From the NCBI GenBank assembly GCA_001466705.2, contig LATX02000187.1:496001-560000 (forward strand): a DNA stretch of 64,000 nt, in the 5' to 3' direction. Both the position numbers and the translations under genes were made by a program. The DNA comes from Moniliophthora roreri (Eukaryota > Basidiomycota > Agaricomycetes > Agaricales > Marasmiaceae). Shown here in pieces: positions 54,444 to 64,000 of the stretch (position 1 is its first letter; each line of letters starts with the position of its first letter). The notes beneath the pieces were generated by a model that ran no database searches, was not told the origin of the DNA, and saw only the letters and a list, made by a program, of their open reading frames with translations.

Positions 54444-56314
54444 TCACGTACCAAGCTCCAGCTGTGAAAACAGTTCAACTCGAGCAAAAACGCGCTCACC
54501 CGCCACGGCCATTTCTGAAGTGGTGGAAAAATGATTGTCCCTGGGCCTAGTCTCCCATATACTGTTAGGTTCAGTGTATACAATGCCTAGTAAGATGATC
54601 AACATCTACTCCGCTGTAATATACTACAGTCCTACCATCCTTCACAACAAACTTGAACTTTTCAGTGAGTCTGAGGATGAGCTCTTCCTCGGAAGGAAAC
54701 TCATTGTCCTGCAAATAGTGTTGTACTAAGTGTTCGGGAGTAAAAGATCGAAGTTCTACATACGTCTGTTAATAGTGCTGCCCAATCTCTATCATGAGAA
54801 ATGGCAACTGATGCATCCCCTACTTGACTTGCTATTGCCAACATAAATGGATTGATAATATCATTACAGGGATGAAAAGTCTATACCGTTCGTCAGAGTA
54901 GGTCACTTGAGTATACTCGAATCTTCACATACTGTTGGTCCTTCAGGACAAAACTGGATATGAATATCATCTTCGTGGCCTACTACAATTGGACCTGGGG
55001 AAAGCTGACTGTGATTACCCCGGCTACTCGCCGGATGAGGCGAGGATGAGGGACTGGATTGGTTGGTATTTTGATGATTAGCATTAGAGCTGTAGCCGAA
55101 GGCAGAAAAATTATTCGTTTTCTTTGCTTCAGTGTAAAGTTCACCCATATGTCGCACTTGTGAGCGGGAATGTTTCGCGGGCCCTCGGCTGACTACCAAA
55201 CCCTGTAAAAAAACACAAGAGTTACGTGGTGTCTGTCCATTGGCGGGGAAGTTGTGGAGGATACCAGGATGACATCGAGCATCACATGAGTTACTGCCAC
55301 TAAATCTCCAGCTGTAGGTATTGCGGTCAGGGCTCGGACCAGGTGTAACGTCGAAAGGCAGAGATAATGTTTCGACATTATTAGTGAGCTTTAGAAAAGA
55401 TGAGACGCCCCAGGATGAGCATTGCTCATGTCCAGTGACTAGGTACAGAATCGCGCCAGGCCCTAGCAGTCTACCCTTGCTCTCTGCGAAAGCGAACCAT
55501 TTCTTCGCGTGCTTCTGTGCATACTTCAGAAAGTGATTGATGTTCGCAACCTCCTCGCGCCGACTTCCGTCGGGGAGCATCAGTATGGCGCCTTGTTTGG
55601 CATTCGTGCTTGTGAATGTATACGTTTGATTCCTGTTATGCCAGCGTTAACTACCCGTTCATCATCGCATCGGCAGAAGCGTCAACTCACCCCGTACCAC
55701 CCTCATATGTTACCGTCTCCAGCCTGATACTTCCTGGCACAGTGACTGGTGTGCCTGGATGCCGAAAGTTGATATCAGTACTATGTCGAAGATCTCTTCT
55801 GCTATACCTTAGAACGCTGAAATCATCAGGTACCCCATAGTCGACATTAATAGGATCATTCGCCTCGTGGCAGATATTGAACAAGTAGTCGAAGGGTTGA
55901 TTGCTCTCCACAATTCCGACATCACCTATTCTCACTCCGGTGGCACGATACTCTTCAGGGACCCCCGCGCTCGGTTCTGGGAACCACAGCGGGTAGCCTT
56001 CTCCCTTTGAGAGAAGCAGCAACGAGTAGCGCGTGCTGCTATGGAGATTCGGGTCACTTGGGCATGGAATAGGAGGAAGATCGTACGTCCATGGATTAGC
56101 AAGTGGCTTGAGATTGTCTGGTGAGACGGCTTGAACAGCTGGAACGCTGATGGTGAGAAGGGATTCAACATAACAGATCAAGTTACGCACTAATCGAAGC
56201 TGTCGCACTATATGACTGAGGCTGGTTATTAGTCTGGTCCCTTCCGACGTTTGCTATGTGGCCCCCAGAGACGGTGACGTCCTGGGCCTCCTGCAAAGTG
56301 GACGTGGATGACAT
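54444..56314 (-). CDS. Uncharacterised basidiomycete protein with an NLR-like N-terminal motif
   Basis: Not a named Pfam family to my knowledge, but its blocks recur in agaricomycete hypothetical proteins. Exon 1 is MSSTSTLQEAQDVTVSGGHI followed by ANVGRDQTNNQPQSYS (ATG 56314), the motif discussed in the findings. After an intron with donor gtgcgt: LANPWTYDLPPIPCPSDPNL, SSTRYSLLLLSKGEGYPLWF, EEYRATGVRIGDVGIVES, FDYLFNICHEANDPINVDYG. Next exons: GAILMLPDGSRREEVANI, GRLLGPGAILYLVTGHEQCS, SWGVSSFLKLTNN, NSCVFLQGLVVSRG, then INPFMLAIASQVGDASVAIS, HDRDWAALLTD, and DNEFPSEEELILRLTEKFKF. The preferred last exon (49-nt intron) ends VELFSQLELGT at 54444; a read-through alternative ends at 54571. No signal peptide or membrane helix. 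About seven exons. It ends 27 bases before the RasGEF start codon. Confidence 0.65.
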
Positions 56315-56479
56315 GGTAGGCACGTAGCGCGATCGAAATTAAAGGTCACAATACGGTAGTGACAGAGAAAGCCTGGAACGAGGTAGATGATCAGAGGTGA
56401 CTACATGAAAGATGGAGAGCACATACTTCCGTGTCGTCGGCTTCGAGGCCCGAGGTTAACCCTCAGGTCCTTAAACGTG
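56315..56479. promoter_or_regulatory. Divergent region between the uncharacterised gene and synthetase fragments
   Basis: About 165 bases that should contain the promoter of the minus-strand gene starting at 56314. No TATA box is obvious. Confidence 0.3.
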
Positions 56480-57390
56480 TTGACGGTAGCAGCGCAAGAT
56501 ACAACACAGTGGCTGTGCCCATTTTCCACTTCTTCAGATCATGATCAACAGTTCACTGTTCCACGCCAGCTCCTACAATCCGTCAACTTCTATACTCTCC
56601 GCCTACCTATGCAGTCACCATAGCAGGCTTCAAACAATGCATACATCGCCAGAAAACTGGCTTCTTTAGTCTAGCGATGGATTCAAATTCAGGCGGTTTC
56701 TTTGAATGGGAGGGAGGTTCCGAAGGGTACGTCTGCGGCTTATTTCTGATTTACGCTCGGGCTTACGACGTGCTAGATAACTCTGAGAAATCGTATGGAG
56801 CGAGGGTTCTCCTGACCAGGAAACTGTTAGGGCAGGACAAGGACGTGAACTCGTAGTCAGCGATGTGCAGGTTCTCGATAGATGTGATCTAGAGGTATCT
56901 TCCTACTTCAGTTTGTCATCTATTTCTAATACCAGCTAACAAATCTGTTGGTTAGGTCTTTTGAGTATGAACCTACCCAGTTGAAAACAGATCTTGTCAG
57001 CTGAATTCCGCCGTGATCAAGTTTCTTTATGCACATACCGGGAACATACCTGCTATGATACGTCTCTGGGTTGTGTTACAGTTATATTCTTGGTTTGATG
57101 TGCGCCGCATCTCCTTCCCCCCTTTCCCTTGACACTCACACGCATAGAAAAACGACTTTATCCCCATCCACACCCCGATACTTGCTTCGAATAATGCGGA
57201 AGGTGCTGGTGAGATGTTCGGTATCACAACTGCCCTTACCTCACTCGACACTTTGTCCACCTCGCCGTAAAAGGACACGAAACTCACGAACACCACTTCT
57301 TCGACCGCCGTCTCCACCTCTAAGCGCTTCAACACGCTCTTTCATGTCCTTTACCCGCGTCTCGTGCCGAGAGAAGTGATGAGTCTAGGC
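56480..57390 (+). pseudogene. Mitochondrial asparaginyl-tRNA synthetase fragment A
   Basis: Decayed copy of the 5' two-thirds of the intact gene at 59476. GTGGCTGTGCCCATTTTCC at 56508 matches 59448, CTCCTACAATCCGTCAACTT at 56569 matches 59510, GACAAGGACGTGAACTCGTA at 56834 matches 59812, CTTGGTTTGATGTG at 57088 matches 60054, and AAAACGACTTTATCC at 57149 matches 60119. The tail follows with fragments of the catalytic core, where GCCGAGAGAAGTGATGAGTC at 57367 parallels RAERSDTSRHLAEFWML. Small deletions and stops break the frame repeatedly, and most of the 59,540-59,690 coding region is missing. No functional product is possible. Confidence 0.75.
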
Positions 57391-57399
57391 GTTTAGCCG

Positions 57400-57735
57400 A
57401 GTCTTGGATGCTTGCTTCCTCATCCTCGCAACATCAATCCATCGTTCCACACTGCCAAATTCTCTCTCCACCGACACCTATAACCAAGCATGAAATCACC
57501 GTAACAAGCTTCATCAAACATATACAATATCAAAGACACGTCCCATCAGCGATATATCCAACGCAACTTTTCTTGGAACTTCAACCATCTATGCCAACGC
57601 AGAACAGTTGGAATATGCCAGCGATGGTTTTGTCAAAGTTATTGGAGTTGGGTCAGCACAGTATAGCCAGTAGTGTCAGGATTGTATTACTATTTAATGC
57701 AATAGTATTAGATATGCTGAAAATACATGGATGAC
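57400..57735 (+). pseudogene. Mitochondrial asparaginyl-tRNA synthetase fragment B (5' end only)
   Basis: A second, independent copy of the 5' end begins immediately after fragment A. The open frame from about 57408 reads MLASSSSQHQSIVPHCQILS, then HEITVTSFIKHIQYQRHVPS, against MLATSIRRSILAPTIRQLLS and NEVTVTGFIKSIRRQKRVSF of the intact enzyme. Similarity fades after about 57590 with ELQPSMPTQNSW. The frame stays open to a TGA at 57732-57734, so a short orphan peptide could be made, but the tRNA synthetase domains are absent. Confidence 0.65.
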
Positions 57736-58501
57736 CGCTGCTCGATAGAAAGTGCACCTCTCGTAGTCTCCTCATTCTGTGTCTTTAGTGAGTGCGTTGG
57801 TGTGATGTTACGACCCCGTAAAGTAGTAGTGCGAAGCGCCGCACAAGCGCCTACATAAATTGTCGCGAACCGCTGCTTGGTGTTGCAAATTTCAAGACCG
57901 GCTAACAGCAAAGAGAATGAAAGAAACTAACACCATTCCTCTGCCGTGTTACGGTTGAAAGAGTCCACTGACTTCCGAATTTGCCGTGGGGATATATCGC
58001 TGAAATTCATACTGGCGTCCTTCAGTTAGTAGGCAGACAGACAAATCTTAGGAGCACTCACTTGAACAGATGTTTCCTCCCCTGGAAAATAAATGCCTTC
58101 TCAATCCCGCAGGTATGTTGATTGAGTGCATTCTGAAGGGTATCGGCTTCCAACCAAGACTTGATAGCGAGTTGGACCTTCTCGTCATCCGTCGCAGTCC
58201 GGCTAAATCGCACGAGTTCCAGAGAAGGAAGCATCGATCGTAGAGAGCCCAGACCAGGCCCAGACCGCGTCCTTGGACGTGATTCTGACGTGATTACTTC
58301 TTTCTCATGGTCATCAACAATGCGTTGTCCTGACTTCACACCAGATACTAGGCCTCTCTCAATTCTGTAAACAATATTAAACATTATTCAATTTAGGGAT
58401 ACAGGTACGAAGTCAAGAAACGCTACAGAAAAAGGTGAAAGTTGCAAGTATGTCCCGATACATCGTGTCAAATGGGATGCACTAAGGACCAACACCCCAC
58501 T
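57736..58501. other. stretch with a weak minus-strand open frame
   Basis: A 108-codon minus-strand frame at 58058-58384 (RIERGLVSGVKSGQRIVDDH; MLPSLELVRFSRTATDDEKV) with a possible further exon to about 57950 (YEFQRYIPTANSE) could be part of a small gene. No family recognised and no clear start, so I leave it uncalled. Confidence 0.3.
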
Positions 58502-59122
58502 TTACCTGACCCGAACGTTCACACTGGTGAAATCATATGTGTATCGCCCCTCGTACTGGTTAGGATAAGCGTCAGCCAACGTATCATCACAAGAAACCCT
58601 GAGACTCACCCCAACCAGGTACTCATGCACCACCGTAATAGCGGCATTAGTACCCCTCTCAAACTCAAACTCCCATGGGATACTGACATCAAACGTTTCA
58701 TGATACCCAAGTTCTGGCCTTTCCTCGGTATAGTACGGCTGGAAATCACCCCTGTACAGGACAGTGCCATGTTCACCGTCAGCGTAACATACGCGTTCGG
58801 TATCGGGTTTGGGTGCCCAATCACGCTCATGGCGACGCTGAGATTGGTTTGGACTCCACTCCTGGTAGCCGTTGCCACAGTCCTCGATCACGATAGTGAT
58901 ACCAAGATGTTGGACATCGTAATTGGGCTTTTCCAAGTATTAGCAGGAGAACGCAGGAAGGGAAGAAAGGAAGATGCTCACATCGGTTTCGACGCGAAGC
59001 TTGATATTCTCTCCGCGCGCGAATTCGTTGCCATCGTGGGGGAAACCAATGGTGATGCTCTGTGCCAAAACTGTCGAAGCGGCAAGAGCGAGGGTGGTGA
59101 ATAGAGTAGCCAAGTTCTTCAT
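58502..59122 (-). CDS. Small secreted protein, function unknown
   Basis: Three exons. Signal peptide MKNLATLFTTLALAASTVLA, cleaved before QSITIGFPHDGNEF. The mature protein continues ARGENIKLRVETD, spliced to PNYDVQHLGITIVIEDCGNG, then WAPKPDTERVCYADGEHGTV and LYRGDFQPYYTEERPELGYH, ETFDVSIPWEFEFERGTNAA, HEYLVG, and after a second intron YEGRYTYDFTSVNVRVR, TAA at 58502-58504. About 170 residues, two cysteines, beta-rich. The architecture (Gln after the signal peptide, GxP-x-DGxxF, repeated aromatic strands) resembles a widespread basidiomycete family of small secreted beta-sandwich proteins of unknown function. A CTATAAAAG box lies about 55 bases upstream of the start. Confidence 0.8.
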
Positions 59123-59475
59123 GGTGAGATTGGAAGTGGTGCTGTTCGGTGTTGTTTTTGCTCTGGATTGATATCACTTTTATAGTCTAGGACAGAAGAA
59201 CATGGAACAGTTCGGCTGCTTTTGCTCCAGCAATTCTGATCCTGAGACTCGTTCCATGTGCCGAGTGAAATACTTGCAACTCGGAAGTGTACCCGATCAT
59301 ACTGTAGTTGGTGGTTCGATAGCGAGTGCTAGGTTGACTTGACGATCAAACAAATTCGCGACACTGCAGACTGAGATCGATATCCCGTCAGTGATGCATG
59401 TCAGAGGTTACAGAGTTGAAGGAAGAGGAGTAAGAGGAGCTTACACCGTGGCTGTGCCCATTTTCCGCTTCCTTG
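59123..59475. other. divergent intergenic region
   Basis: About 350 bases between the secreted-protein gene and the asparaginyl-tRNA synthetase, carrying both promoters. Part of its right end (59448-59475) is repeated in synthetase fragment A at 56508. Confidence 0.4.
59177..59185 (-). promoter_or_regulatory. TATA box of the small secreted protein gene
   Basis: The minus strand reads CTATAAAAG, 55 bases before the start codon at 59122. Spacing gives a leader of about 25 bases. Confidence 0.6.
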
Positions 59476-61087
59476 ATGCTGGCGACGTCAATCCGTCGTT
59501 CCATACTTGCTCCTACAATCCGCCAACTTTTATCTTCTCCAACACTACCATCTAATGAAGTTACTGTAACAGGCTTTATAAAGTCAATACGTCGTCAAAA
59601 ACGCGTCTCCTTCGCAGTCGTCAGTGATGGTTCCAACGCAAAAGGTCTTCAGGCTGTCTTTTTGGGCGAAAGCGGGCAGGCCGTTTTGACAGAGTACGTT
59701 CATTGTAGCTCATTCTTGGTCAACTACTCATGCTTTTGCTTTGTTTCTGTAGACTAACTAATGGCGCCAGCGTCCGCATTACCGGTAAACTATCCAAATC
59801 CCTGGGGGCAGGTCAAGAACACGAACTCGTCGTCAGCAATGCGCAAGTCATTGGTACGTGCGATTCAGAGGTACCTGGTCCATTTCACTCTACGTACTAC
59901 TACTGCCAGCTCAGAATGGTCCATAGATCTACCCAATCCAAAAACAAAGCCTCTCAACCGAATTCCTCCGCGACAACGTCCATTTACGCGCACGTACGAG
60001 TAATATAGGTGCTATGGTGCGTCTAAGGGCTGCGTTACAGCGGGAATTACATTCTTGGTTCGACGTGAGTCTCGTCCTCTTTTTCGCCGTGTTCCTGAAT
60101 AACCTAACACACCCACAGAAAAACGACTTTATCCACATCCACACACCCATACTCACTTCGAATGACGCAGAAGGTGCTGGTGAAACGTTTAGGATAACTA
60201 CCGCACGCGAAACCCCCGAAAAGACCCTCGGGTCCTCCAACACCCAACAAAAACACGAACCGAGCCACTTCTTCAACGCCCCAGCGCACCTAACCGTCTC
60301 TGCCCAACTCCACCTCGAAGCTTTCCAACACGCCATTTCACGCGTATGGACACTATCCCCAGCATTTCGTGCTGAGAGGAGCGATACCTCTAGGCATTTG
60401 GCAGAGTTTTGGATGCTTGAAGCCGAGTGGTCTGATACCGACGCAAGGGGCGTAAGAGGTATATGTGCCGTCGTTGAAGACATGTTGCGAGGCATAATTG
60501 GCGGTGTATTAGAGAAGAGGAAAGAAGATTTACATGTCCTCAAATCGGACACCCAAACCCAAACCCAAACCCTCGAAAAAGCGGTATCCAACTCAACGCC
60601 ATGGCCTATCCTCACATACACCCAAGCCATCACCTCCCTCTCCCAATATTATGACTCTAAACCGTTTGCGTTCACGTTCAAACCAGAGTGGGGAAAAGGC
60701 CTCCAAAGCGAACATGAGAGGTGGCTTGCAAAGGATGGTCCAGTGTTTGTAGTGGATTATCCCGCCGCTTTGAAGCCTTTTTATATGCGTGTCAACGACG
60801 AAGGAGAGACAGTAGCGTGCTTCGATCTTTTGATACCTGGCGTAGGCGAGTTGGTTGGTGGGTCGGTGCGTGAGGAACGAGAAGATGTTTTACGCAGACG
60901 TATGAATGAGTGTGGTCTCGATGCGGAAGGGGCGTACAAGTGGTATCTGGATCTTCGGAGATATGGAGGTGCACCACACGTCGGATTTGGCATGGGATTT
61001 GAGAGACTGATTTCGTGGGTTGGTGGGATTGATAATGTGAAGGAGTGCGTACCGGTTCCGAGGTGGGCTGGGAGGATGCTATTGTAG
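59476..61087 (+). CDS. SLM5: Asparaginyl-tRNA synthetase, mitochondrial
   Basis: Class IIb aminoacyl-tRNA synthetase charging mitochondrial tRNA-Asn. The N-terminus MLATSIRRSILAPTIRQLLS is a basic amphipathic presequence (ATG 59476). The OB-fold anticodon-binding domain: VTVTGFIKSIRRQKRVSFAV, GLQAVFLGESGQAVLTE, spliced to LTNGASVRITGKLSKSLGAG. Catalytic core: IYPIQKQSLSTEFLRDNVHL, RARTSNIGAMVRLRAALQRE, motif 1 region DFIHIHTPILTSNDAEGAGE, VSAQLHLEAFQHAISRVWTL, motif 2 FRAERSDTSRHLAEFWMLEA, and motif 3 GAPHVGFGMGFERLISWVGG with IDNVKECVPVPRWAGRMLL. Introns at about 59693-59752, 59873-59924 and 60065-60117. All three class II motifs intact. Two broken relatives lie 2-3 kb upstream. Stop TAG at 61085-61087. 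Confidence 0.95.
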
Positions 61088-63648
61088 GGGTTTATCTTAC
61101 ACCTTTACATTTACAATGGTGTCGTAGAAGGTTACACCACAGACGGTATACAGTCGAGTCAGGCGAGGATATGTCTTGTTAGTAGGAGGTACAGAGGGCC
61201 GCGATCACAGCGACCGTGTTCATTCCAAATGAGCAATACTGCAGCAAAAACTCAGATTCTGATTATCGGACATGAGGCCTGAGCAGCGTGCCGTCGCTGC
61301 CTCCAAGCAAGCGCCACAAAGGTTCAAGACTTCAGGATGAAGCTGAATAGGTCTAAAACGCCGTGTAATAGTAACATGGGGCATAAACCCAATACAGCCT
61401 CTTATGTGGACGTGTATTGACAGATTTCACCGAAACCGTACAGATTTTCATTGGCGTATATTAACGAGGGCAATTGGCTAGTCAGGGTCTCTTCCCAGCA
61501 GTGTCTAAGCGAGGACTGGAAGTCTGTAATGTCATGGCGACGGTGTTCTTTGTGGTCTGGGGGTACTATCCACATAAGCAGCTGAATGTAACGTCAGCAT
61601 ACTTGTTCATACAGAAAAGTACAACATACATACTATCGTGATGGGCAGTACCGGTATTGTCTAGCTCGCTCATGGTGCCTTCGATCCCGCGGAGCGAGGA
61701 TTCGCGTTTTTCAAGGCAGCAGAAGAGGCGGGAAAGGCACCAGCAAACATGTCAGCCCATGGCGACGGCCTGGCGTTTCCTCAATTGATGTGTATCGAAC
61801 AAGCTGCACTGTGACATCAAAGCGAAAAGACAACGACACGATCATCTCGAGGGTGAGATAAAGAAGATTTGACGTACCCTACCCGCACTTGTACAAAGTC
61901 TAACGACTACGAGAGGTTCGCAGGGGGAAGCTTGAGAATGAGAACGTCCCGTGAAAATGCGCTGATATCGATGTCCACGTCGTCCTCTCCAACTTCAATG
62001 AAGGAAGGCATCTGAGGGATTAGGGATTTGCTAGCTTTCCTTCGAAGTGATTTCCTGGATGTCGGATTTGCCGGATTCGTCCTTAAATGGATGTTTGAAA
62101 TCATGAATAGTATAAAGGGAGTCGAGGGTAAGGGTTCTAATCCTTCTTCTGCTTCAACGACTCGTCATCTCTGGATCCGCCAACTTTCTCCTGTAATGAT
62201 GTCGGGAATATTGAGTAGTGATAAGATCGCCCGTAGATGCTAGACACGCTCAAAATTGCACATATCACTGCGCTATTCTCAGAGTAGATGAGCCTGAGAG
62301 GGAAGTATGGATGATGTCGAAGTCGACGTGAGTTGCCAAGTGCTCGCAGCAGTTACGATCTGCCTACGAGAGATAACGATCGTATTTGCGAGACCAGAAA
62401 GGCAAGTTGAAGTATTTACAGCCGGGAACCAGAGGGTCTTTAGAACAGCTGGAACTTTTGCTTCCCTTGACCTGATTCAGTTTCGCTGCTTGGAGGTATA
62501 GATGGTGCGTGTGTTTGTAGTCGGCCTACGACAGCAGTATTTCGTTAGCGTGTCAAGGATGAAAGGCGTGAAATCTGCGTACTTGTAAGCATAGAGCACC
62601 CGAACTATTAAAACTGACCCTCTGGAAAAGCCCCCCCGCGCGTAGCAAGCCTTCGACATCCTCTATACCAAACACTTGCTATATTATCTTGCGCACTCCC
62701 ACTGTATTGACAAGGTACCTTGCATATGAAAGCGAGTTTTGATACGTGGACAGTATGAATAGTGGTCTGAAAGTACAGTAGGTCTGAGGCGGTGTGGGCA
62801 AGAGCACGTCAAACTTTCTCACACAGCAAGGACCTCGTACCTTGCACTAACAACAGGGCAACTCGCAATGTAGGGGGACTCATTACAGGGCCGGAGACGA
62901 CAGACAGCAACCATAGGTAGGTACAGCTTTGTGACACTCGGCTCGTAGACGAAATAACCTCAAATTAGTAGGTAGATTTGGGTACGTGTTGATTTCCAAG
63001 ATCACCAAGCGATTGCCCGCAACGGTGAGAGACTGCAGTCTGCGCATGTGAGCCGATCTTGGACCACCAAAATGATCTTGACTTCCCGATTGCCCCGATG
63101 CATGTAGCGGGTTTTTAAGTACGGAGGAACGCCTGTCAAAGTAATTGGACAACACAATATAACATGTCACCGGCTCGCCTTGCACAGGTTAATCTAATGC
63201 AAATCTTATATTCAAGGTACTTCAGGCTTTGGCCATCTTGTTCCTAGATCGACAGTGGCGGTATCCTTGCAGCAAGCATGTATCTCCATGACATGCTGTC
63301 CTTCCAACGAGCAAGTCCATCGCCAAACGAGGCTGTGTCCTGGACGTTCTCCAGTCATTAGTACGCCCTATGCATCAATTTATTCTATATCTAGAGCTAA
63401 CAAATAGGCATAGACAACATAGACAATGTATTGTCTGGGTCTTTTAAATGCTTGAGCCTGAACCTCCGGATGCGTTATCTCTTACTTTTGCCTCTGCCCC
63501 TGGAGAGCGACTGTCACACGGCTTTCCCAGATCCAGCGTCTTGACGAGCACTATATTTGAGGCTTTCAAACAGCAGCTCAGTGCGTGCCCAACAGTGCTA
63601 CAACAACTCAACGCGCCCTAAAGGCCTTCACTTCGTATCCGATACAAG
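61088..63648. other. 2.5-kb stretch without a recognisable gene
   Basis: Between the synthetase and the NLR. No conserved coding segment on either strand; the longest ATG frames (minus 62883-63185; plus 62028-62243 and 62307-62501) lack family resemblance. The right end carries the NLR promoter. Confidence 0.4.
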
Positions 63649-64000
63649 ATGTCATTTGTCAATTCCCAAGGTTTCAATATCAGTGGTGGGCAGTTTACCA
63701 ATGTGGCGGGAGACCAGCACTACCATCAATTCGTTGATCGTGCGTCTTTGTCGATTTTAGGACTTGGCAGATATCATTAACCCGCCTTTTGGTCGACAGC
63801 GATCCTTACTCTTTCGCAAGCTATCAAGGACGTTGGAGCGAACCATAACTCAGAAACACGCCACCCACCTCCAAAATGTCACCCGGACACTCGCAAGGGG
63901 GTCTTGAATGAAATTTACAATTGGATCCATAGCGAGTCATCGGATGAACTTGTATTCTGGCTGTATGGTCCTGCTGGTGCTGGCAAATCTGCGATCGCTC
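63649..64000 (+). CDS. NACHT-domain NLR (STAND NTPase), N-terminal part, cut by the window edge
   Basis: First two exons of an agaricomycete NLR. Exon 1: MSFVNSQGFNISGGQFTNVA followed by GDQHYHQFVD. An intron (donor gtgcgt at 63740, acceptor cgacag near 63800) leads to ILTLSQAIKDVGANHNSETR, then KCHPDTRKGVLNEIYNWIHS, ESSDELVFWLYGPAGAGKSA and IA at the window edge. WLYGPAGAGKSAIA is the Walker A P-loop of the NACHT domain, and C-x3-TR-x2-VLxxIxxWI is the usual pre-NACHT segment in these proteins. The remaining NACHT and any C-terminal sensor repeats (WD, TPR or ankyrin) are outside. Such genes act, or are predicted to act, in non-self recognition and regulated cell death in fungi. The N-terminal motif is shared with the gene at 56314. 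Confidence 0.9.

Noticed and set aside
54514..54526. ATG in GAAATGGCCGTGGCGG as the RasGEF start
   Set aside because: Splice phases downstream do not match. The ATG at 54417 gives a clean frame into the known exon, and the 54526 region reads better as the last exon of the upstream gene.
59929..60633. A 234-codon minus-strand frame
   Set aside because: Antisense to the catalytic exon of asparaginyl-tRNA synthetase; no conserved segment of its own.

Overview
The window is nuclear DNA of a filamentous basidiomycete, almost certainly an agaricomycete. The evidence is: genes split by many 45-65 nt GT-AG introns; two class I hydrophobins; a DUF6534 membrane protein; a DUF3433 membrane protein; a secreted pectate-lyase-like enzyme with a fungal CBM1; a fungal SLATT protein; and the start of an agaricomycete-type NACHT receptor. 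Protein-coding calls were made by reading conserved protein segments across introns, so outer ends are usually firmer than individual splice sites. No rRNA, tRNA or CRISPR was found.

Layout. 0-4 kb: a small sugar-metabolism group (DenD-like dehydrogenase, a probably broken RpiB-like isomerase, class II fructose-bisphosphate-aldolase-like enzyme). 4.2-9.4 kb: a BBE-type FAD oxidoreductase and a DUF6534 membrane protein. 9.8-16.3 kb: a DUF3433 membrane protein, a nuclear-looking protein with four dsRBD-like modules, and a small hypothetical gene. 16.7-21.4 kb: beta-tubulin flanked by two class I hydrophobins. 21.8-27.8 kb: two tandem, decayed copies of a large 2-oxoglutarate/Fe(II) oxygenase gene. 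28-31 kb: a tiny Cys-rich membrane peptide gene and a SLATT protein. 33.6-43.2 kb: aldo/keto reductase and a run of conserved housekeeping genes (GINS subunit Sld5, NC2 alpha, PCNA, mitochondrial processing peptidase beta), interrupted by a pseudogene copy of the pectate lyase. 43.9-47.1 kb: the intact pectate lyase on the opposite strand. 48.5-56.3 kb: a large LTE1-like RasGEF and an uncharacterised basidiomycete protein. 56.5-61.1 kb: two broken fragments of a mitochondrial asparaginyl-tRNA synthetase gene, a small secreted protein, and the intact synthetase. 63.6 kb-end: the first exons of a NACHT-type NLR.

The chromosome segment mixes core replication/transcription/mitochondrial genes with gene-duplication debris: three independent duplications here (oxygenase, pectate lyase, synthetase) each left at least one pseudogene. 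The points most worth following up are a PCNA with an insert of about 120 charged residues in a normally short loop; an N-terminal SGG-x3-NV-x2-DQ motif shared by the NLR and by an otherwise uncharacterised gene 7 kb away; a protein with four repeated dsRBD-like modules; a beta-tubulin carrying Cys165/Tyr167 in the benzimidazole pocket; and the inverted pectate-lyase duplication.
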